A program made the translations under genes and the position numbers. A model generated the notes under the pieces. That model was not told the DNA's origin. It made no database searches and saw nothing but the letters and a program-made list of their open reading frames with translations. Shown here one piece after another: positions 16,815 through 25,533 of a stretch of DNA of 64,000 nt. Numbering within the stretch: position 1 is the stretch's first letter; each line of letters starts with the position of its first letter. The stretch is from Couchioplanes caeruleus (GTDB lineage Bacteria > Actinomycetota > Actinomycetes > Mycobacteriales > Micromonosporaceae). Location of the stretch: the NCBI RefSeq assembly GCF_003751945.1, contig NZ_RJKL01000001.1:248001-312000 (forward strand). The letters are read 5' to 3'.

Positions 16815-17345
16815 GTGACGACCGGCGATGTGAAGTTCTGGCTGCGGGAGCGCGGCACCGAGACGATCGACCATCCTGGTGGGACGTTGTATGCCCATCT
16901 TGGCCGTGTCCACGATCGGCTGGCCGGGTTCGGGCACGGCCCGGACGTCTGCCTCGCCGGTCTTGCCCATGCCGTCTACGGCACCGACGGGTTCGACCTG
17001 ACGCTGCTGGACCCCGGCGACCGGGCCCCGCTGCGGCACCTCGTCGGCGAGCGTGCCGAGGCGCTCGTGTACCTGTACGGCGCATGCGACCGGTCCCGTA
17101 CGTGGAAGGTCCTGCCGGAGAACCGCCAGGTGTGGAACCGCTGGACCGGCGTCGCCGCGCCGCTGCCCGACGACCTGGCCACGGGCTTCGCCGACCTGAG
17201 CATCGTCAACGAGCTCGACGTCGCGGAGCATGACGCGTCGGTGGCGCAGAAGCACGGCCCGTACTTCCGCTCGGTCTTCACCACCTGGCAGGGCCTGGCC
17301 TCGGAGCCCGTGCTGGCCGAGGCAAGCCGGGTGTTCGCCGCATGA
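16815..17345 (+). CDS. DUF6817-like protein
   Basis: A 176-residue soluble protein. It shows an HD-like layout of His residues (TLYAHLGRVHDRLAGFG, CLAGLAHAVYGTDGFD) followed by ALVYLYGACDRSR and SIVNELDVAEHD, the pattern I associate with DUF6817. A metal-dependent hydrolase fold is possible. GTG 16815 start; the stop overlaps the CoA-transferase start by ATGA (17342), so the two are co-translated and probably act together. Confidence 0.75.
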   Translation: MTTGDVKFWLRERGTETIDHPGGTLYAHLGRVHDRLAGFGHGPDVCLAGLAHAVYGTDGFDLTLLDPGDRAPLRHLVGERAEALVYLYGACDRSRTWKVLPENRQVWNRWTGVAAPLPDDLATGFADLSIVNELDVAEHDASVAQKHGPYFRSVFTTWQGLASEPVLAEASRVFAA

Positions 17346-18616
17346 GTGCGCTGCCCGTCGCCGAGTGCGCGGTCGCCTCCGTGTCGGCCTGTCTGACGGC
17401 CGCGGCCGAGCTGGCGTTCGCGCGCACCGGCCGGCGGCCCGAGATCACCCTGGACCCGGCGCACGTCGCCGCGGCGGTGCGCAGCGAGGTGCTGCTCCGG
17501 GATCCGGCCGGTCGGGGCGTACCCGGATTCGCGCCGCTGTCGCGGTTGTGGCGGGCCGCCGACGGCTGGGTGCGTACCCATGCGAACTATCCCTGGCACC
17601 GATCCGCCCTGCTCGCCGCCCTCGGGGTGGCCGATGGGCCCGACGACGTCGTCGCGGCCGCGGTGGGAGAGACGATCGCCGCGCTGCCTGCTACCGGAAT
17701 CGAGCAACGCGTGTACGCGGCGGGCGGGCTCGCCGTCGCGGCCCGCACCGCCGGGCAGTGGCGGGCGGAGAACCCGCCGGACGATACACCACTGGTGAAT
17801 GCGGTCGCGCTGGGGCCTGCGGGAGTCCTACCGGCGCCCGGCGAGCTGCCCGCCTCCGGGGTGAAGGTCCTCGATCTGACCCGGGTCATCGCCGGGCCCG
17901 TCGCGACCCGGATGCTCGCGGCGCTCGGCGCCGACGTGCTGCGCGTCGACGACCCGGCCCGGCCCGAGCTGGACTCGCTGCAGGTCGAGGGCGTCGTCGG
18001 CAAGGCGAGCACCACGGTGGACGGGCGTACGGGCGCGGGCCGAGAGGTTCTCGACCGGCTCGTGGCGCAGGCCGACGTGGTCGTCACCGCGGGCCGTCCC
18101 GGCGCGCTGGACCGGCTCGGGCTGGCGCCCGGCCGGATCGCCGACCGCTTCCCCGGCACGATCGTGGCCACCCTGAGCGCCTGGGGTACGGCGGGCGCGT
18201 GGGGCACCCGCCGCGGCTTCGACAGCCTGGTGCAGATCGCCACCGGCATCGGCGCGATGACCAGCGTGGACGGGGACCGGCCGGGCGCCCTGCCGTGCCA
18301 GCTCCTCGACCACGCCACCGGCTACTTCCTCGCGGCGGGTGTGCTGGATGCCCTGACCCGCCGGTGCCGTGGCGGCGCAGCCACGCACGTGTCCGTGTCG
18401 CTGGAGCGGACGGCCCGGTGGCTGCTCGGTCACGACACCGTCGCCGCCACGGCCGGCGAGGTGGATCCGGACGCCTACCGGGTGGACCTGGGCGGCGGGT
18501 GGAGCGGCGTCAGCCCGCCCGGAATGCTCGACGGGCGGGCGCTGAGCTGGCCGCGTCTGCCCGCGGCGTACGGTGCGGCCCCGGCCGCCTGGCCGCTCTC
18601 ATCCGACGGCCAGTGA
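17342..18616 (+). CDS. CaiB/BaiF-family (class III) CoA-transferase
   Basis: A 424-residue protein. A family III CoA-transferase half is clear from residue ~170: [33 protein letters not shown], later [17 protein letters not shown] and [13 protein letters not shown]. The usual NRGKRS loop is replaced by VVGKAS. The N-terminal 165 residues carry a further, less conserved CoA-transferase-like segment. Substrate unknown. It is co-translated with the DUF6817-like gene. The 3' end overlaps the convergent exporter gene by 18 bases. Confidence 0.85.
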   Translation: MSALPVAECAVASVSACLTAAAELAFARTGRRPEITLDPAHVAAAVRSEVLLRDPAGRGVPGFAPLSRLWRAADGWVRTHANYPWHRSALLAALGVADGPDDVVAAAVGETIAALPATGIEQRVYAAGGLAVAARTAGQWRAENPPDDTPLVNAVALGPAGVLPAPGELPASGVKVLDLTRVIAGPVATRMLAALGADVLRVDDPARPELDSLQVEGVVGKASTTVDGRTGAGREVLDRLVAQADVVVTAGRPGALDRLGLAPGRIADRFPGTIVATLSAWGTAGAWGTRRGFDSLVQIATGIGAMTSVDGDRPGALPCQLLDHATGYFLAAGVLDALTRRCRGGAATHVSVSLERTARWLLGHDTVAATAGEVDPDAYRVDLGGGWSGVSPPGMLDGRALSWPRLPAAYGAAPAAWPLSSDGQ

Positions 18617-19192
18617 CACCCCGAGAGCCGTCATGATCACGGCGATCGCTCCGTCCACGACCCGCCAGGCCGCCGGGCGGGCGAGCAGCGGCGCCAGCCG
18701 GCGGGCGCCGATGCCCAGTGCCGCGAACCACAGCAGGCTCGCCGCCGCCGCACCGGCGCCGAACGGCCACGGGTGCGGGTCGTGGTGCGCGACCGTGCCG
18801 AGCAGCACCACCGTGTCGAGGTAGACGTGCGGGTTGAGGAAGGTGAAGGCCAGGCAGGCCAGCAGCGTCGCGCGCAGCGTGGCCGGGGGACGGTCGAGCG
18901 GGGAGAGGGCGGCGGGTCGCCAGGCCCGGCGGGCCGCCAGCGCCGCGTACCCGATCAGGAAGGCGGCACCACCCCACCGTACGGCGCTCAGCACGGTGGG
19001 GGCGTCCGTCAGGACCGCACCCAGGCCGGCGATACCGGCGGTCATCAGGACGGCGTCGGCGCAGGCGCAGACCGCCACGACGGGCAGGACGTGTTCGCGA
19101 CGCAGCCCCTGGCGCAGCACGAAGGCGTTCTGCGCCCCGATGGCGACGATCAGCGCGAGAGAGAAGCCGAAGCCGGCCAGGACGGAACCCAT
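18599..19192 (-). CDS. LysE/ArgO-type amino-acid exporter
   Basis: A 197-residue membrane protein with six hydrophobic segments and the family signatures [17 protein letters not shown] (residues ~18-32) and [15 protein letters not shown] (residues ~117-131). LysE/ArgO carriers expel excess basic amino acids (lysine, arginine) in exchange for protons. The gene is divergent from the LysR-type regulator at 19263, the classical lysE-lysG arrangement. Confidence 0.93.
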   Translation of the reverse strand: MGSVLAGFGFSLALIVAIGAQNAFVLRQGLRREHVLPVVAVCACADAVLMTAGIAGLGAVLTDAPTVLSAVRWGGAAFLIGYAALAARRAWRPAALSPLDRPPATLRATLLACLAFTFLNPHVYLDTVVLLGTVAHHDPHPWPFGAGAAAASLLWFAALGIGARRLAPLLARPAAWRVVDGAIAVIMTALGVSLAVG

Positions 19193-19262
19193 GACCGCCA
19201 GGCTAGGGCGGCGGCCCGCTGTCACTCCAGCTAAAGATTCTTCAGTACGGTTAAAATCGCTT

Positions 19263-20144
19263 ATGACGCTCGACCCCGTGCAGCTCGCCACGTTCCAGGC
19301 CGTCATCGAGCACGGCAGCTTCGACGCCGCGGCGCGGATGCTGCACGTCACCCCGTCCGCGGTCAGCCAGCGGATCAAGGCGTTGGAGCAGGTCGTCGGG
19401 CAGGTGCTCGTACGCCGGGCGCGGCCGTGCGTGCCGACCGGCGCCGGTCGGCCGCTGGTGCGCCTCGGCGGGCAACTGGCCCTGCTGGAGGCCGAGGCCC
19501 TCGATGCCGCGCGCGGCGCCCTGAGCGGCAGCGCCCGCACCCGCGTGGCCGTCGTCGTCAACGCGGACTCCCTGGACGGCTGGTTCCTGCCGGCCCTGAC
19601 CGCGCTGCCCGACGTGGACTTCGACCTGCGCACCGACGACGAAGGGCACACGGCCGAGCTGCTGCGCGACGGCACCGTGATGGCCGCCGTCACCACCGAC
19701 AGGGTCGCGGTGCAGGGCTGCCGCGTGCACCGGCTCGGCGCGATGCGATACCTCGCCGTCGCCGCCCCCGAGTGCCACACGGCATGGTTCGCCGGCCGCG
19801 AGCTCTCGGCGGCGTTCGCGGCCGCGCCGATGATCCGCTTCAACCGCAAGGACACCCTGCAACACCGCTTCGCCCGTACGGTGACCCGCCGCGACATCGA
19901 CCCGCCGACGCATTTCGTGCCGGCATCGGCGAGCTTCACCGCGGCGATCCGGCTCGGACTCGGCTGGGGGCTGATTCCCGAGGCCTCCGCCCGTACCGAC
20001 ATCGCCGCCGGACGGCTCGTCGACCTGGCCGGCGGGCACCACCTGGACGTGCCGCTGTACTGGCAGTACTGGCGCCTGGAGTCGCCGGTGCTGTCGGCGC
20101 TGACGGCCGCGGTCCGCGCGGCCGCCGCCGACGCTCTGCGCTAG
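19263..20144 (+). CDS. LysR-type regulator of the LysG/ArgP group
   Basis: A 293-residue protein. Residues 5-63 form the LysR helix-turn-helix ([36 protein letters not shown]). The effector domain carries the ArgP/LysG-type segment [14 protein letters not shown] near residue 190 and [20 protein letters not shown] near 220. In the family, intracellular lysine or arginine switches on the divergent exporter gene. ATG 19263 lies 70 bases from the lysE start. The spacer is AT-rich (CTAAAGATTCTTCAGTACGG), fitting a T-N11-A LysR box. Confidence 0.92.
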   Translation: MTLDPVQLATFQAVIEHGSFDAAARMLHVTPSAVSQRIKALEQVVGQVLVRRARPCVPTGAGRPLVRLGGQLALLEAEALDAARGALSGSARTRVAVVVNADSLDGWFLPALTALPDVDFDLRTDDEGHTAELLRDGTVMAAVTTDRVAVQGCRVHRLGAMRYLAVAAPECHTAWFAGRELSAAFAAAPMIRFNRKDTLQHRFARTVTRRDIDPPTHFVPASASFTAAIRLGLGWGLIPEASARTDIAAGRLVDLAGGHHLDVPLYWQYWRLESPVLSALTAAVRAAAADALR

Positions 20145-20155
20145 GGTCCCTGGCC

Positions 20156-21478
20156 ATGGCTGATCGACTGCTGGTCACCGGCGCGACCGGGCACCTCGGG
20201 CGCACGACCGTGCAACGGGCGGTAGCCGCGGGCTGGTCCGTGTCCGGCACCTACCTCACCGCGCCGTCGGCGATCGCCCGGGAACGTTTGGACATCCGCG
20301 ACCCGGCCGCCGTGCGCGAGCTGCTGCACCGCCTGCGCCCCGACGCGGTGATCCACACCGCCGCCGGCCGCGACGACTGGCACGCCATCGCCGACGGCGC
20401 CGCCCACGTCGCGGTCGCGGCGGCCGCCCTGGGCATCCGGCTCGTGCACGTCTCCAGCGACGCGATCTTCTCGGGCCGGGAGGTCCACTACGACGAGACG
20501 GCGCCACCGGATCCGGTGTACCGGTACGGCGCGGCGAAGGCCGCGGCCGAGACGGCGATCCGGGCCATCGACCCGACGGCCGCCGTGGTCCGCACCTCCA
20601 CGATCCTGGGCGATGGCGGCGGAGCCCACGAGGTCCTCACCCACCAGCTCGCCTCCGGCCGGGCCGACGGGGTGTTGTTCACCGATCAGCTCCGCAAGCC
20701 GATCCACGTCGACGACCTCGCCGACGCCCTGCTGGAGCTGGCGACGAACAGGTATCCGGGCATCATCAACGTGGCGGGCCCGGACGTCATCAGCCGCTAC
20801 GACCTCGGCCTACTCGTCGCCCGGCGCGACGGCCTCGATCCCGCCTTGATCCCCGCCGGCGCGATCGCCGAGCGGGGCCTGCGACTGCCCGCCGACGTAC
20901 GGTTGCGCACCGACACGGCCGAGTCGGTGCTCCGCACCCGGCTGCGCGGAGCCCAGGAGTTCATGGCGCGCGTCCGGGTCGTGCACCTGAGCGGCCCGGC
21001 ATTTCAGGCCCTGGCCGACGGCGACGTCGCGGCGGCGAACGCGCTCAGCCCCGTACCCGTCTCGGACTATCTCGCCGGCCCCGCGTGCCGGAGTGTGTGG
21101 CGGATGCGCAGTCGGCAGGCCGGGGAGGACCCGCAGGCCGCGGACTGGGTCACCGGCATCATCTGGGACGAGCGCCGGCGGACGGCGGTCGGCCGGGCCG
21201 GTTTCCACGCGCCGCCGGACGCCGACGGGATGGTGGAGATCGGATACGCCGTCGACCCGGCACACCGGCGACAGGGCTACGCCCGCGCCGCCCTCGAGAT
21301 CCTTCTCGCCCGGGCGGCCCGGGAGCCGGGGGTACGCCGCATACGGGTCAGCATCGCCCCGGACAACGTCGCCTCCTACCAACTCGCCTCCCAGTACGGC
21401 TTCCGCAAGGTCGGCGAGCAGTGGGACGACGAGGACGGGCTGGAGTTCGTGTACGAGGCGCCGGCCGGCCGATCCTGA
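20156..21478 (+). CDS. RmlD-like NAD-dependent reductase fused to a GNAT acetyltransferase
   Basis: One uninterrupted 440-residue frame. Residues 1-265 are an extended SDR/dTDP-4-dehydrorhamnose reductase-like domain: LLVTGATGHLGRT (nucleotide binding), VHVSSDAIFSG, the YRYGAAKAAAE active-site Tyr/Lys region and RLRTDTAESVLRTRLRGAQEF, which is normally the end of such proteins. From residue ~270 a GNAT domain follows (ADWVTGIIWDERRRTAVGRAGFH, EIGYAVDPAHRRQGYARAAL with the acetyl-CoA loop, SYQLASQYGFRKVGEQ). An ATG at 20963 could restart the second domain. Fusion of these two activities is unusual. It starts 12 bases after the LysR gene. Confidence 0.85.
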   Translation: MADRLLVTGATGHLGRTTVQRAVAAGWSVSGTYLTAPSAIARERLDIRDPAAVRELLHRLRPDAVIHTAAGRDDWHAIADGAAHVAVAAAALGIRLVHVSSDAIFSGREVHYDETAPPDPVYRYGAAKAAAETAIRAIDPTAAVVRTSTILGDGGGAHEVLTHQLASGRADGVLFTDQLRKPIHVDDLADALLELATNRYPGIINVAGPDVISRYDLGLLVARRDGLDPALIPAGAIAERGLRLPADVRLRTDTAESVLRTRLRGAQEFMARVRVVHLSGPAFQALADGDVAAANALSPVPVSDYLAGPACRSVWRMRSRQAGEDPQAADWVTGIIWDERRRTAVGRAGFHAPPDADGMVEIGYAVDPAHRRQGYARAALEILLARAAREPGVRRIRVSIAPDNVASYQLASQYGFRKVGEQWDDEDGLEFVYEAPAGRS

Positions 21479-21999
21479 CCCGGTTCAGCACGGACCGGCG
21501 AAGAAGGACACCGTGACCCGGACCGGCGGTGTGCCGCGCTCGGTGAGGCTAATGGGCCTCGTCAATAGAATTGTACGTACTTGACCGCCGGGTGTGAATC
21601 TGCACCCGGCTAACGTGCTGCTCAAGTCTATATTCATGGTCATCCGACGTCCGGAGGAAGATTGTGACAATGGGCGGTTCGGCATGTTGAAAGTCGATGC
21701 CAGATTTCCTCCTCCCGCGGCTGTGTGCAAATGCTGACGTCAGCGGCGGGGCGGGATGACCTGAGCTTTGCCGTCAACCGCCTCACTATGGCGACCAGAC
21801 CGTTGAGGATCGCAGCATTGATCCACCACCGCCACCGCAACGGCCGTCACGCCCGCCACTGACACCTTGTGAGAGACCTACTGACGTCCCGGTGAGAATC
21901 AGCACTGACACGTTGGCGAGAGGTCTCACGTGCGGCGGCGAGCCGAGTGGGAGCCCGCGAGCCGGCACTCGCCCTTCGGCGCCCCGCGGCCCCGTCACC
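21479..21999. other. 520-bp gene-free stretch with insertion-sequence-like repeats
   Basis: Relatively AT-rich and without a supported gene. CACTGACACCTTGTGAGAG at 21857 and CACTGACACGTTGGCGAGAG at 21903 are near-identical direct repeats, followed by GGTCTCAC that mirrors GTGAGAGACC. Repeated motifs of this kind occur at the ends of IS21-type elements; no transposase is left. Confidence 0.45.
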
Positions 22000-22608
22000 T
22001 CATGGGCCTGGGTCGGCGGGACGGCGAGTCTTGGCGGGCACCGGGCGCAGTCCGTCAAGCATGAACGCCAGCAGGCGGTTGCCCTGCTCGTCGGAGACCT
22101 GCTCGCGGACCCAGGCGGCCGCGTTGATGAGCGCGAACATGTCGTCGGCGCCGGCCTCGGCCCGTACGAGACCCGCCGCGCGCGCTCGGTCGAGCAGCCG
22201 CTGGCCAGCGGCGGTCATCTGCTGGCAGGCCCGGTACAGCGGGGAATTCTCGTCCTTCAGGCTGCTCAGTAGCGAGGTGGCCAGTCCTCGGTAGGCGGAC
22301 ATGTGTGCTGCGGTCGCGCGGGCCCACCGGGTGAGCGCCTCGCCGGGCGACGGGTGCGTGAGCAACTCCTCGGCGGTGGCGACGAGCCGGTCGATGCTTT
22401 CGTGGAGCATCGCTTCGAGCAGCGCCTGCCGGGTCGGAAAGTGCCCGTACAGGGTGCCGATCGACACCCCGGCACGGCGCGCGATCTCCTCCAGCGACGC
22501 CTCCGTGCCCCGTTCCCGGAAGGCGACCTCCGCCTCCGCAAGCAGCCGTTCGTAGTTGCGGCGGGCGTCGGCACGCATCGGGCGGTAGGGCGTGTTCGCA
22601 GCGTTCAC
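22000..22608 (-). CDS. TetR/AcrR family repressor
   Basis: A 202-residue protein with a TetR helix-turn-helix at residues 15-60 (RRNYERLLAEAEVAFRERGTEASLEEIARRAGVSIGTLYGHFPTR in sense). The C-terminal half fits the SbtR-like TetR_C group, with conserved DMFALINAAAWVREQ. GTG 22608 is used. It is divergent from the MFS gene at 22688, and two palindromes lie between them. It looks intact although the pump gene it would control is broken. Confidence 0.92.
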   Translation of the reverse strand: MNAANTPYRPMRADARRNYERLLAEAEVAFRERGTEASLEEIARRAGVSIGTLYGHFPTRQALLEAMLHESIDRLVATAEELLTHPSPGEALTRWARATAAHMSAYRGLATSLLSSLKDENSPLYRACQQMTAAGQRLLDRARAAGLVRAEAGADDMFALINAAAWVREQVSDEQGNRLLAFMLDGLRPVPAKTRRPADPGP

Positions 22609-22625
22609 GGTAACCCCTTGCTAAG

Positions 22626-22640
22626 TTGAGGCCGCCTCAA
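22626..22640. promoter_or_regulatory. TetR operator, perfect palindrome
   Basis: TTGAGGC-C-GCCTCAA, a 15-bp perfect palindrome in the divergent spacer between the TetR gene (start 22608) and the MFS gene (start 22688). Confidence 0.75.
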
Positions 22641-22647
22641 TATGTTG

Positions 22648-22662
22648 TCGAGGCAACCTCAG
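22648..22662. promoter_or_regulatory. TetR operator, second copy
   Basis: TCGAGGCAACCTCAG matches the first site at 11 of 15 positions. The two centres are 22 bp apart, about two helical turns. Confidence 0.6.
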
Positions 22663-22687
22663 CTTAGCCGGCCACGAGGGGACTCCC

Positions 22688-23693
22688 ATGTCGACCAGGG
22701 CCACCGCGCCTATCAGCACGGCACCCACGCCGGGCGCATCCACATCCCGGCGTGGCGCCGTCCTGGCGATCATCGCCGCCTGCCAGTGGATGGTGGTGCT
22801 GGACAGCACCGTCGTGTACGTGGCGCTCCCCAAGATCCAGGCCGACCTCGGCTTCACCGCAAGCGGCCTGTCCTGGGTGGTCAACTCGTACACGCTGGCC
22901 TTTGGCGGCCTGCTGCTTCTGGGCGGGCGGGCCGGTGACATCCTCGGCCAGCGCTGGGTCTTCGTCACCGGCATCGCCGTAGCCTCCACCGACGGCTGGG
23001 GCGATCCGGTCGTCTTGACCGCCCTCGCCGGCGCGGTGGCGCTGCTCGGGGCGTTCCTCGTCGTGGAGGTCCGCGTCCGGCAGCCGATCGTCCCGCTGCG
23101 GCTGTTCGCCGACCGGGCGCGCGCCAGCGCGTTCCTGACGGTGCTGCTCTTCCCCGGCGGCCATGTTCGGCATGTTCTTCTTCCTGACTCAGTTCCTGCA
23201 ACAGACGCATGGCTACGGCGCGCTGCGGACCGGGTTCGCGTTCCTGCCGATAACAATCCTGATCCTCGCCTCATCCGCGCTCGCGGTTCGGCTCCTGCCC
23301 CGAGTTGGTGTTCCGAGGCTGGCGATCGCGGGCGGTGTGGTGACCACCGCCGGCATGGTTTGGCTCGGGCAGATCTCGCGGGACTCCGGGTACGCCGAAG
23401 GCATCCTCGGCCCGGTGCTGCTCTTCGGCGCTGGCGCGGGACTCGTCTTCGCGCCGCTGACCACGTCGATCCTTTCCCGGGTCGAGCCGGCCGAGTCCGG
23501 CGCGGCGGCCGGCCTGCTCAACGCGATGCAGCAGGTGGGCGGCGCGCTCGGGCTGGCCGTGCTGGTCACCGTCGCAACGTCGGCGACCGCGCCGATCGAC
23601 GGAATGTCGCGTGCGTTCGGGGCCGCCAGCGCGTTGACGGCCACAGCCGTCGTGCTGGCGTTGGTCAACCGGCGCCCGACTCCGGCGGCGTGA
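22688..23693 (+). pseudogene. DHA2-type MFS drug transporter, internally deleted and frameshifted
   Basis: The first ~100 residues are a normal EmrB/QacA-type start (CQWMVVLDSTVVYVALPKIQADLG, GGRAGDILGQRWVFVTGIA). The frame then jumps from helix 3 straight to STDGWGDPVVLTAL, a region normally about 110 residues later, so helices 4-6 are gone. A further frameshift near 23155 (FPGG then MFGMFFFLTQFLQ) moves the rest, through helices 10-14, into another frame ending at 23693. No functional pump can be made. Its TetR gene and operators remain intact. Confidence 0.8.
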
Positions 23694-23925
23694 CTGGACG
23701 TGCACCGTGCTCCGCGCCACCACACGCGTCCCGCTCGCCGTCGCCCGCGAACCGGCCGGGGCCGTCCCCGCCGGGGTGCTGCTGCAACGGCGCGCCACGA
23801 CCGAGGCCCGGGACGAGCGCTGTCCGGCGCCGAAAAGTGAGTGGAGCCGGGCCACGACAGTGCGGATAGACCACTACCCGCGGCCACGGCGTGGCCCCGC
23901 GGACCTGGATGAGAAGGAGTGAACG

Positions 23926-24288
23926 ATGCCGATCGCCACGGTACGAGGCATGACTATGGACTGCGCCGATCCCCGGGCCCTGGCCCGGTTTTACCAAGAG
24001 CTGACAGGCATGGCCCTCAGCTATGACGCAGACGAGTTCGTCGCCCTGACCGCCGGTTCGGGCTGCGACCTGGGCTTCCAGCGAGTCGACGGATACCGGG
24101 CCCCGCAGTGGCCCGGTCAGGACGTGCCGCAACAGTTCCACCTCGACCTCCGAGTCGAGGACCTTGACGCCGCGGAGAAGCAGGCGCTGGAACTCGGCGC
24201 GGTCAGGCCCGACCACCAGCCGGGCGGCGACCGGTGGCGGGTCCTGCTGGACCCGGCCGGTCACCCGTTCTGCCTGGCCGCCGGCTGA
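23926..24288 (+). CDS. VOC-superfamily (glyoxalase-like) protein
   Basis: A 120-residue, two-module VOC protein: MTMDCADPRALARFYQELTGM at the start, QQFHLDLRVEDLDAAEKQALELGA in the middle and LLDPAGHPFCLA at the end, the pattern of glyoxalase-like domain proteins in actinobacteria. His and Glu ligands typical of metal-binding members are partly present. ATG 23926 follows GAGAAGGAG at good spacing. Monocistronic, with a strong hairpin immediately downstream. Confidence 0.88.
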   Translation: MPIATVRGMTMDCADPRALARFYQELTGMALSYDADEFVALTAGSGCDLGFQRVDGYRAPQWPGQDVPQQFHLDLRVEDLDAAEKQALELGAVRPDHQPGGDRWRVLLDPAGHPFCLAAG

Positions 24289-24293
24289 CCACC

Positions 24294-24327
24294 GGAGTCC
24301 GCCGCGGACCGGTCCGCGGCGGACTCC
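24294..24327. terminator. Perfect 17-bp-arm hairpin after the VOC gene
   Basis: GGAGTCCGCCGCGGACC followed directly by its reverse complement GGTCCGCGGCGGACTCC, starting 6 bases after the VOC stop codon. Confidence 0.85.
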
Positions 24328-24349
24328 GATGTGACGATCCAGGTCAAGC

Positions 24350-24501
24350 GTGCGGCCGGCCGCGTCGAAGGCGACGCTCGTCTCGGTGATCCGGGGCGCC
24401 AGGCTGATAAGGCAGGCGAGACCCAACAGCCCGGTGAGGAGGGAGTCCTTGACAAAGATCATCGTTGTACTGCGAAAGACCAAGGCCCCGATCCTTCTCA
24501 A
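24350..24501 (-). pseudogene. VC0807/DUF3159-like membrane protein fragment
   Basis: A minus-strand stretch reads RRIGALVFRSTTMIFVKDSL then LTGLLGLACLISL, resembling the central helices of VC0807-family membrane proteins (RRxxRIGxLV ... FxKDSxLTGLxGL). About 20 residues between GALV and FVKD that relatives have are missing, and neither end of the gene exists. Probably a relic. Confidence 0.4.
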
Positions 24502-24641
24502 CCCCTGGCTGCCGCTGACCCGCCTTGCCGAGCCAGCAGCGACCCGGTCTTGCGGTGTCAGCGTGGCTGCGCCAGTGTGCTGCGCATGGAGATCTGTCCG
24601 GTCTTACCGCAGGTGCCAAGAATCGAGCAGGAGGACTGAGA

Positions 24642-25133
24642 GTGACCGTAGATCCGGGCGAATCACACCGGGTGCGCCTCAGGGCCGTCGAAGATAGCGA
24701 TCTCGATGTGCTTTTCGGCCACCAGGCAGATCCGGAGGCAGCCGAGATGGCTGCCTTCGTATCGCGCGACCGGGAGCAGTTCGACGCGCACTGGGCGAAG
24801 ATCCGTCTCGATGATGCAGTGGTCCTACGGACGATCGTGGCCAATGGCGTCGTCGCGGGCGGCATCAGCAGCTGGCAGGACGACGACGGGCGGCGGCTGG
24901 TCGGCTACTGGATCGGGCGCGAGCACTGGGGGCAAGCCGTAGCGACGCGAGCGCTCAAGCAGTTCGTAAACGAGGTGCCGGACCGGCCGTTGTATGCCTA
25001 CGTCGCCGCCCACAACGCCGGTTCGATCCGCGTCCTGCAGAAGTGCGGCTTCCAACGAGACCGTGCACGCGAGGCCAAAACGCCCGATCCTGAGGATGGG
25101 ATCGAGGATCTCATCTTCGTTCTCGCCGAATAG
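24642..25133 (+). CDS. GNAT-family N-acetyltransferase
   Basis: A 163-residue GNAT of the RimJ/RimL-like type: VRLRAVEDSDLDVLFGHQAD at the start, RRLVGYWIGREHWGQAVATRALKQF (acetyl-CoA loop region) and VAAHNAGSIRVLQKCGFQRD near the end. GTG 24642 is chosen because GGAGG lies 8 bases upstream; longer in-frame extensions lack homology. Substrate unknown (amino groups of proteins or small molecules in the family). Confidence 0.9.
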   Translation: MTVDPGESHRVRLRAVEDSDLDVLFGHQADPEAAEMAAFVSRDREQFDAHWAKIRLDDAVVLRTIVANGVVAGGISSWQDDDGRRLVGYWIGREHWGQAVATRALKQFVNEVPDRPLYAYVAAHNAGSIRVLQKCGFQRDRAREAKTPDPEDGIEDLIFVLAE

Positions 25134-25533
25134 AACCGACCAATCGATCCCTCTCAAGATCCATCGCCGAACTTGAGCCCGGGGTTGGGGAAGAGCGGTG
25201 CAGCGGTTAGCGCTGAGAATGATCTTGCGGTTGAGGTCTCACATATACGACGACACCGCATGAGTCGCCAGCGCAGCTGACAATCACCAGTCTCGCCAGG
25301 AGCCAGCTTGCCGTTAACCTCCGGCGCCTGGTAAGGGTCAGGCGGACGAGACCGCGCAGCGATAGCCCCGACTACGGTCCGTGTCCGGCGAGTGGGCCAA
25401 ATGGGGCACAGGATTGGTCGGGCGCGTGTTGTCTGCGGCTACTCCGGATACTCGATCAGCGTGAGCGCCGAACGCAGGGATGGCCGCATGCGCTGCCCCG
25501 CCACTGGGGCCGGCCAGAGCATCGGATGACAGT
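25134..25533. other. 400-bp gene-free stretch
   Basis: Contains the second copy of the 23-bp dispersed repeat (25209-25231) followed by AT-richer sequence. No gene or clear promoter seen. Confidence 0.5.
25209..25231. repeat. 23-bp dispersed repeat, copy 2
   Basis: AGCGCTGAGAATGATCTTGC plus GGT, same orientation as the copy at 13675-13697 (21 of 23 identical). It lies in a gene-free gap. Confidence 0.6.

Noticed and set aside
16647..17255. N-terminal extension of the coiled-coil gene
   Set aside because: The frame stays open but runs antisense to the DUF6817-like gene and loses coding character; a start at 16646 with GAGGG fits better.
23707..23922. 71-codon frame between the broken MFS gene and the VOC gene
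   Set aside because: Arg/Ala-rich without motifs; the region looks like decayed MFS tail or leader of the VOC gene.
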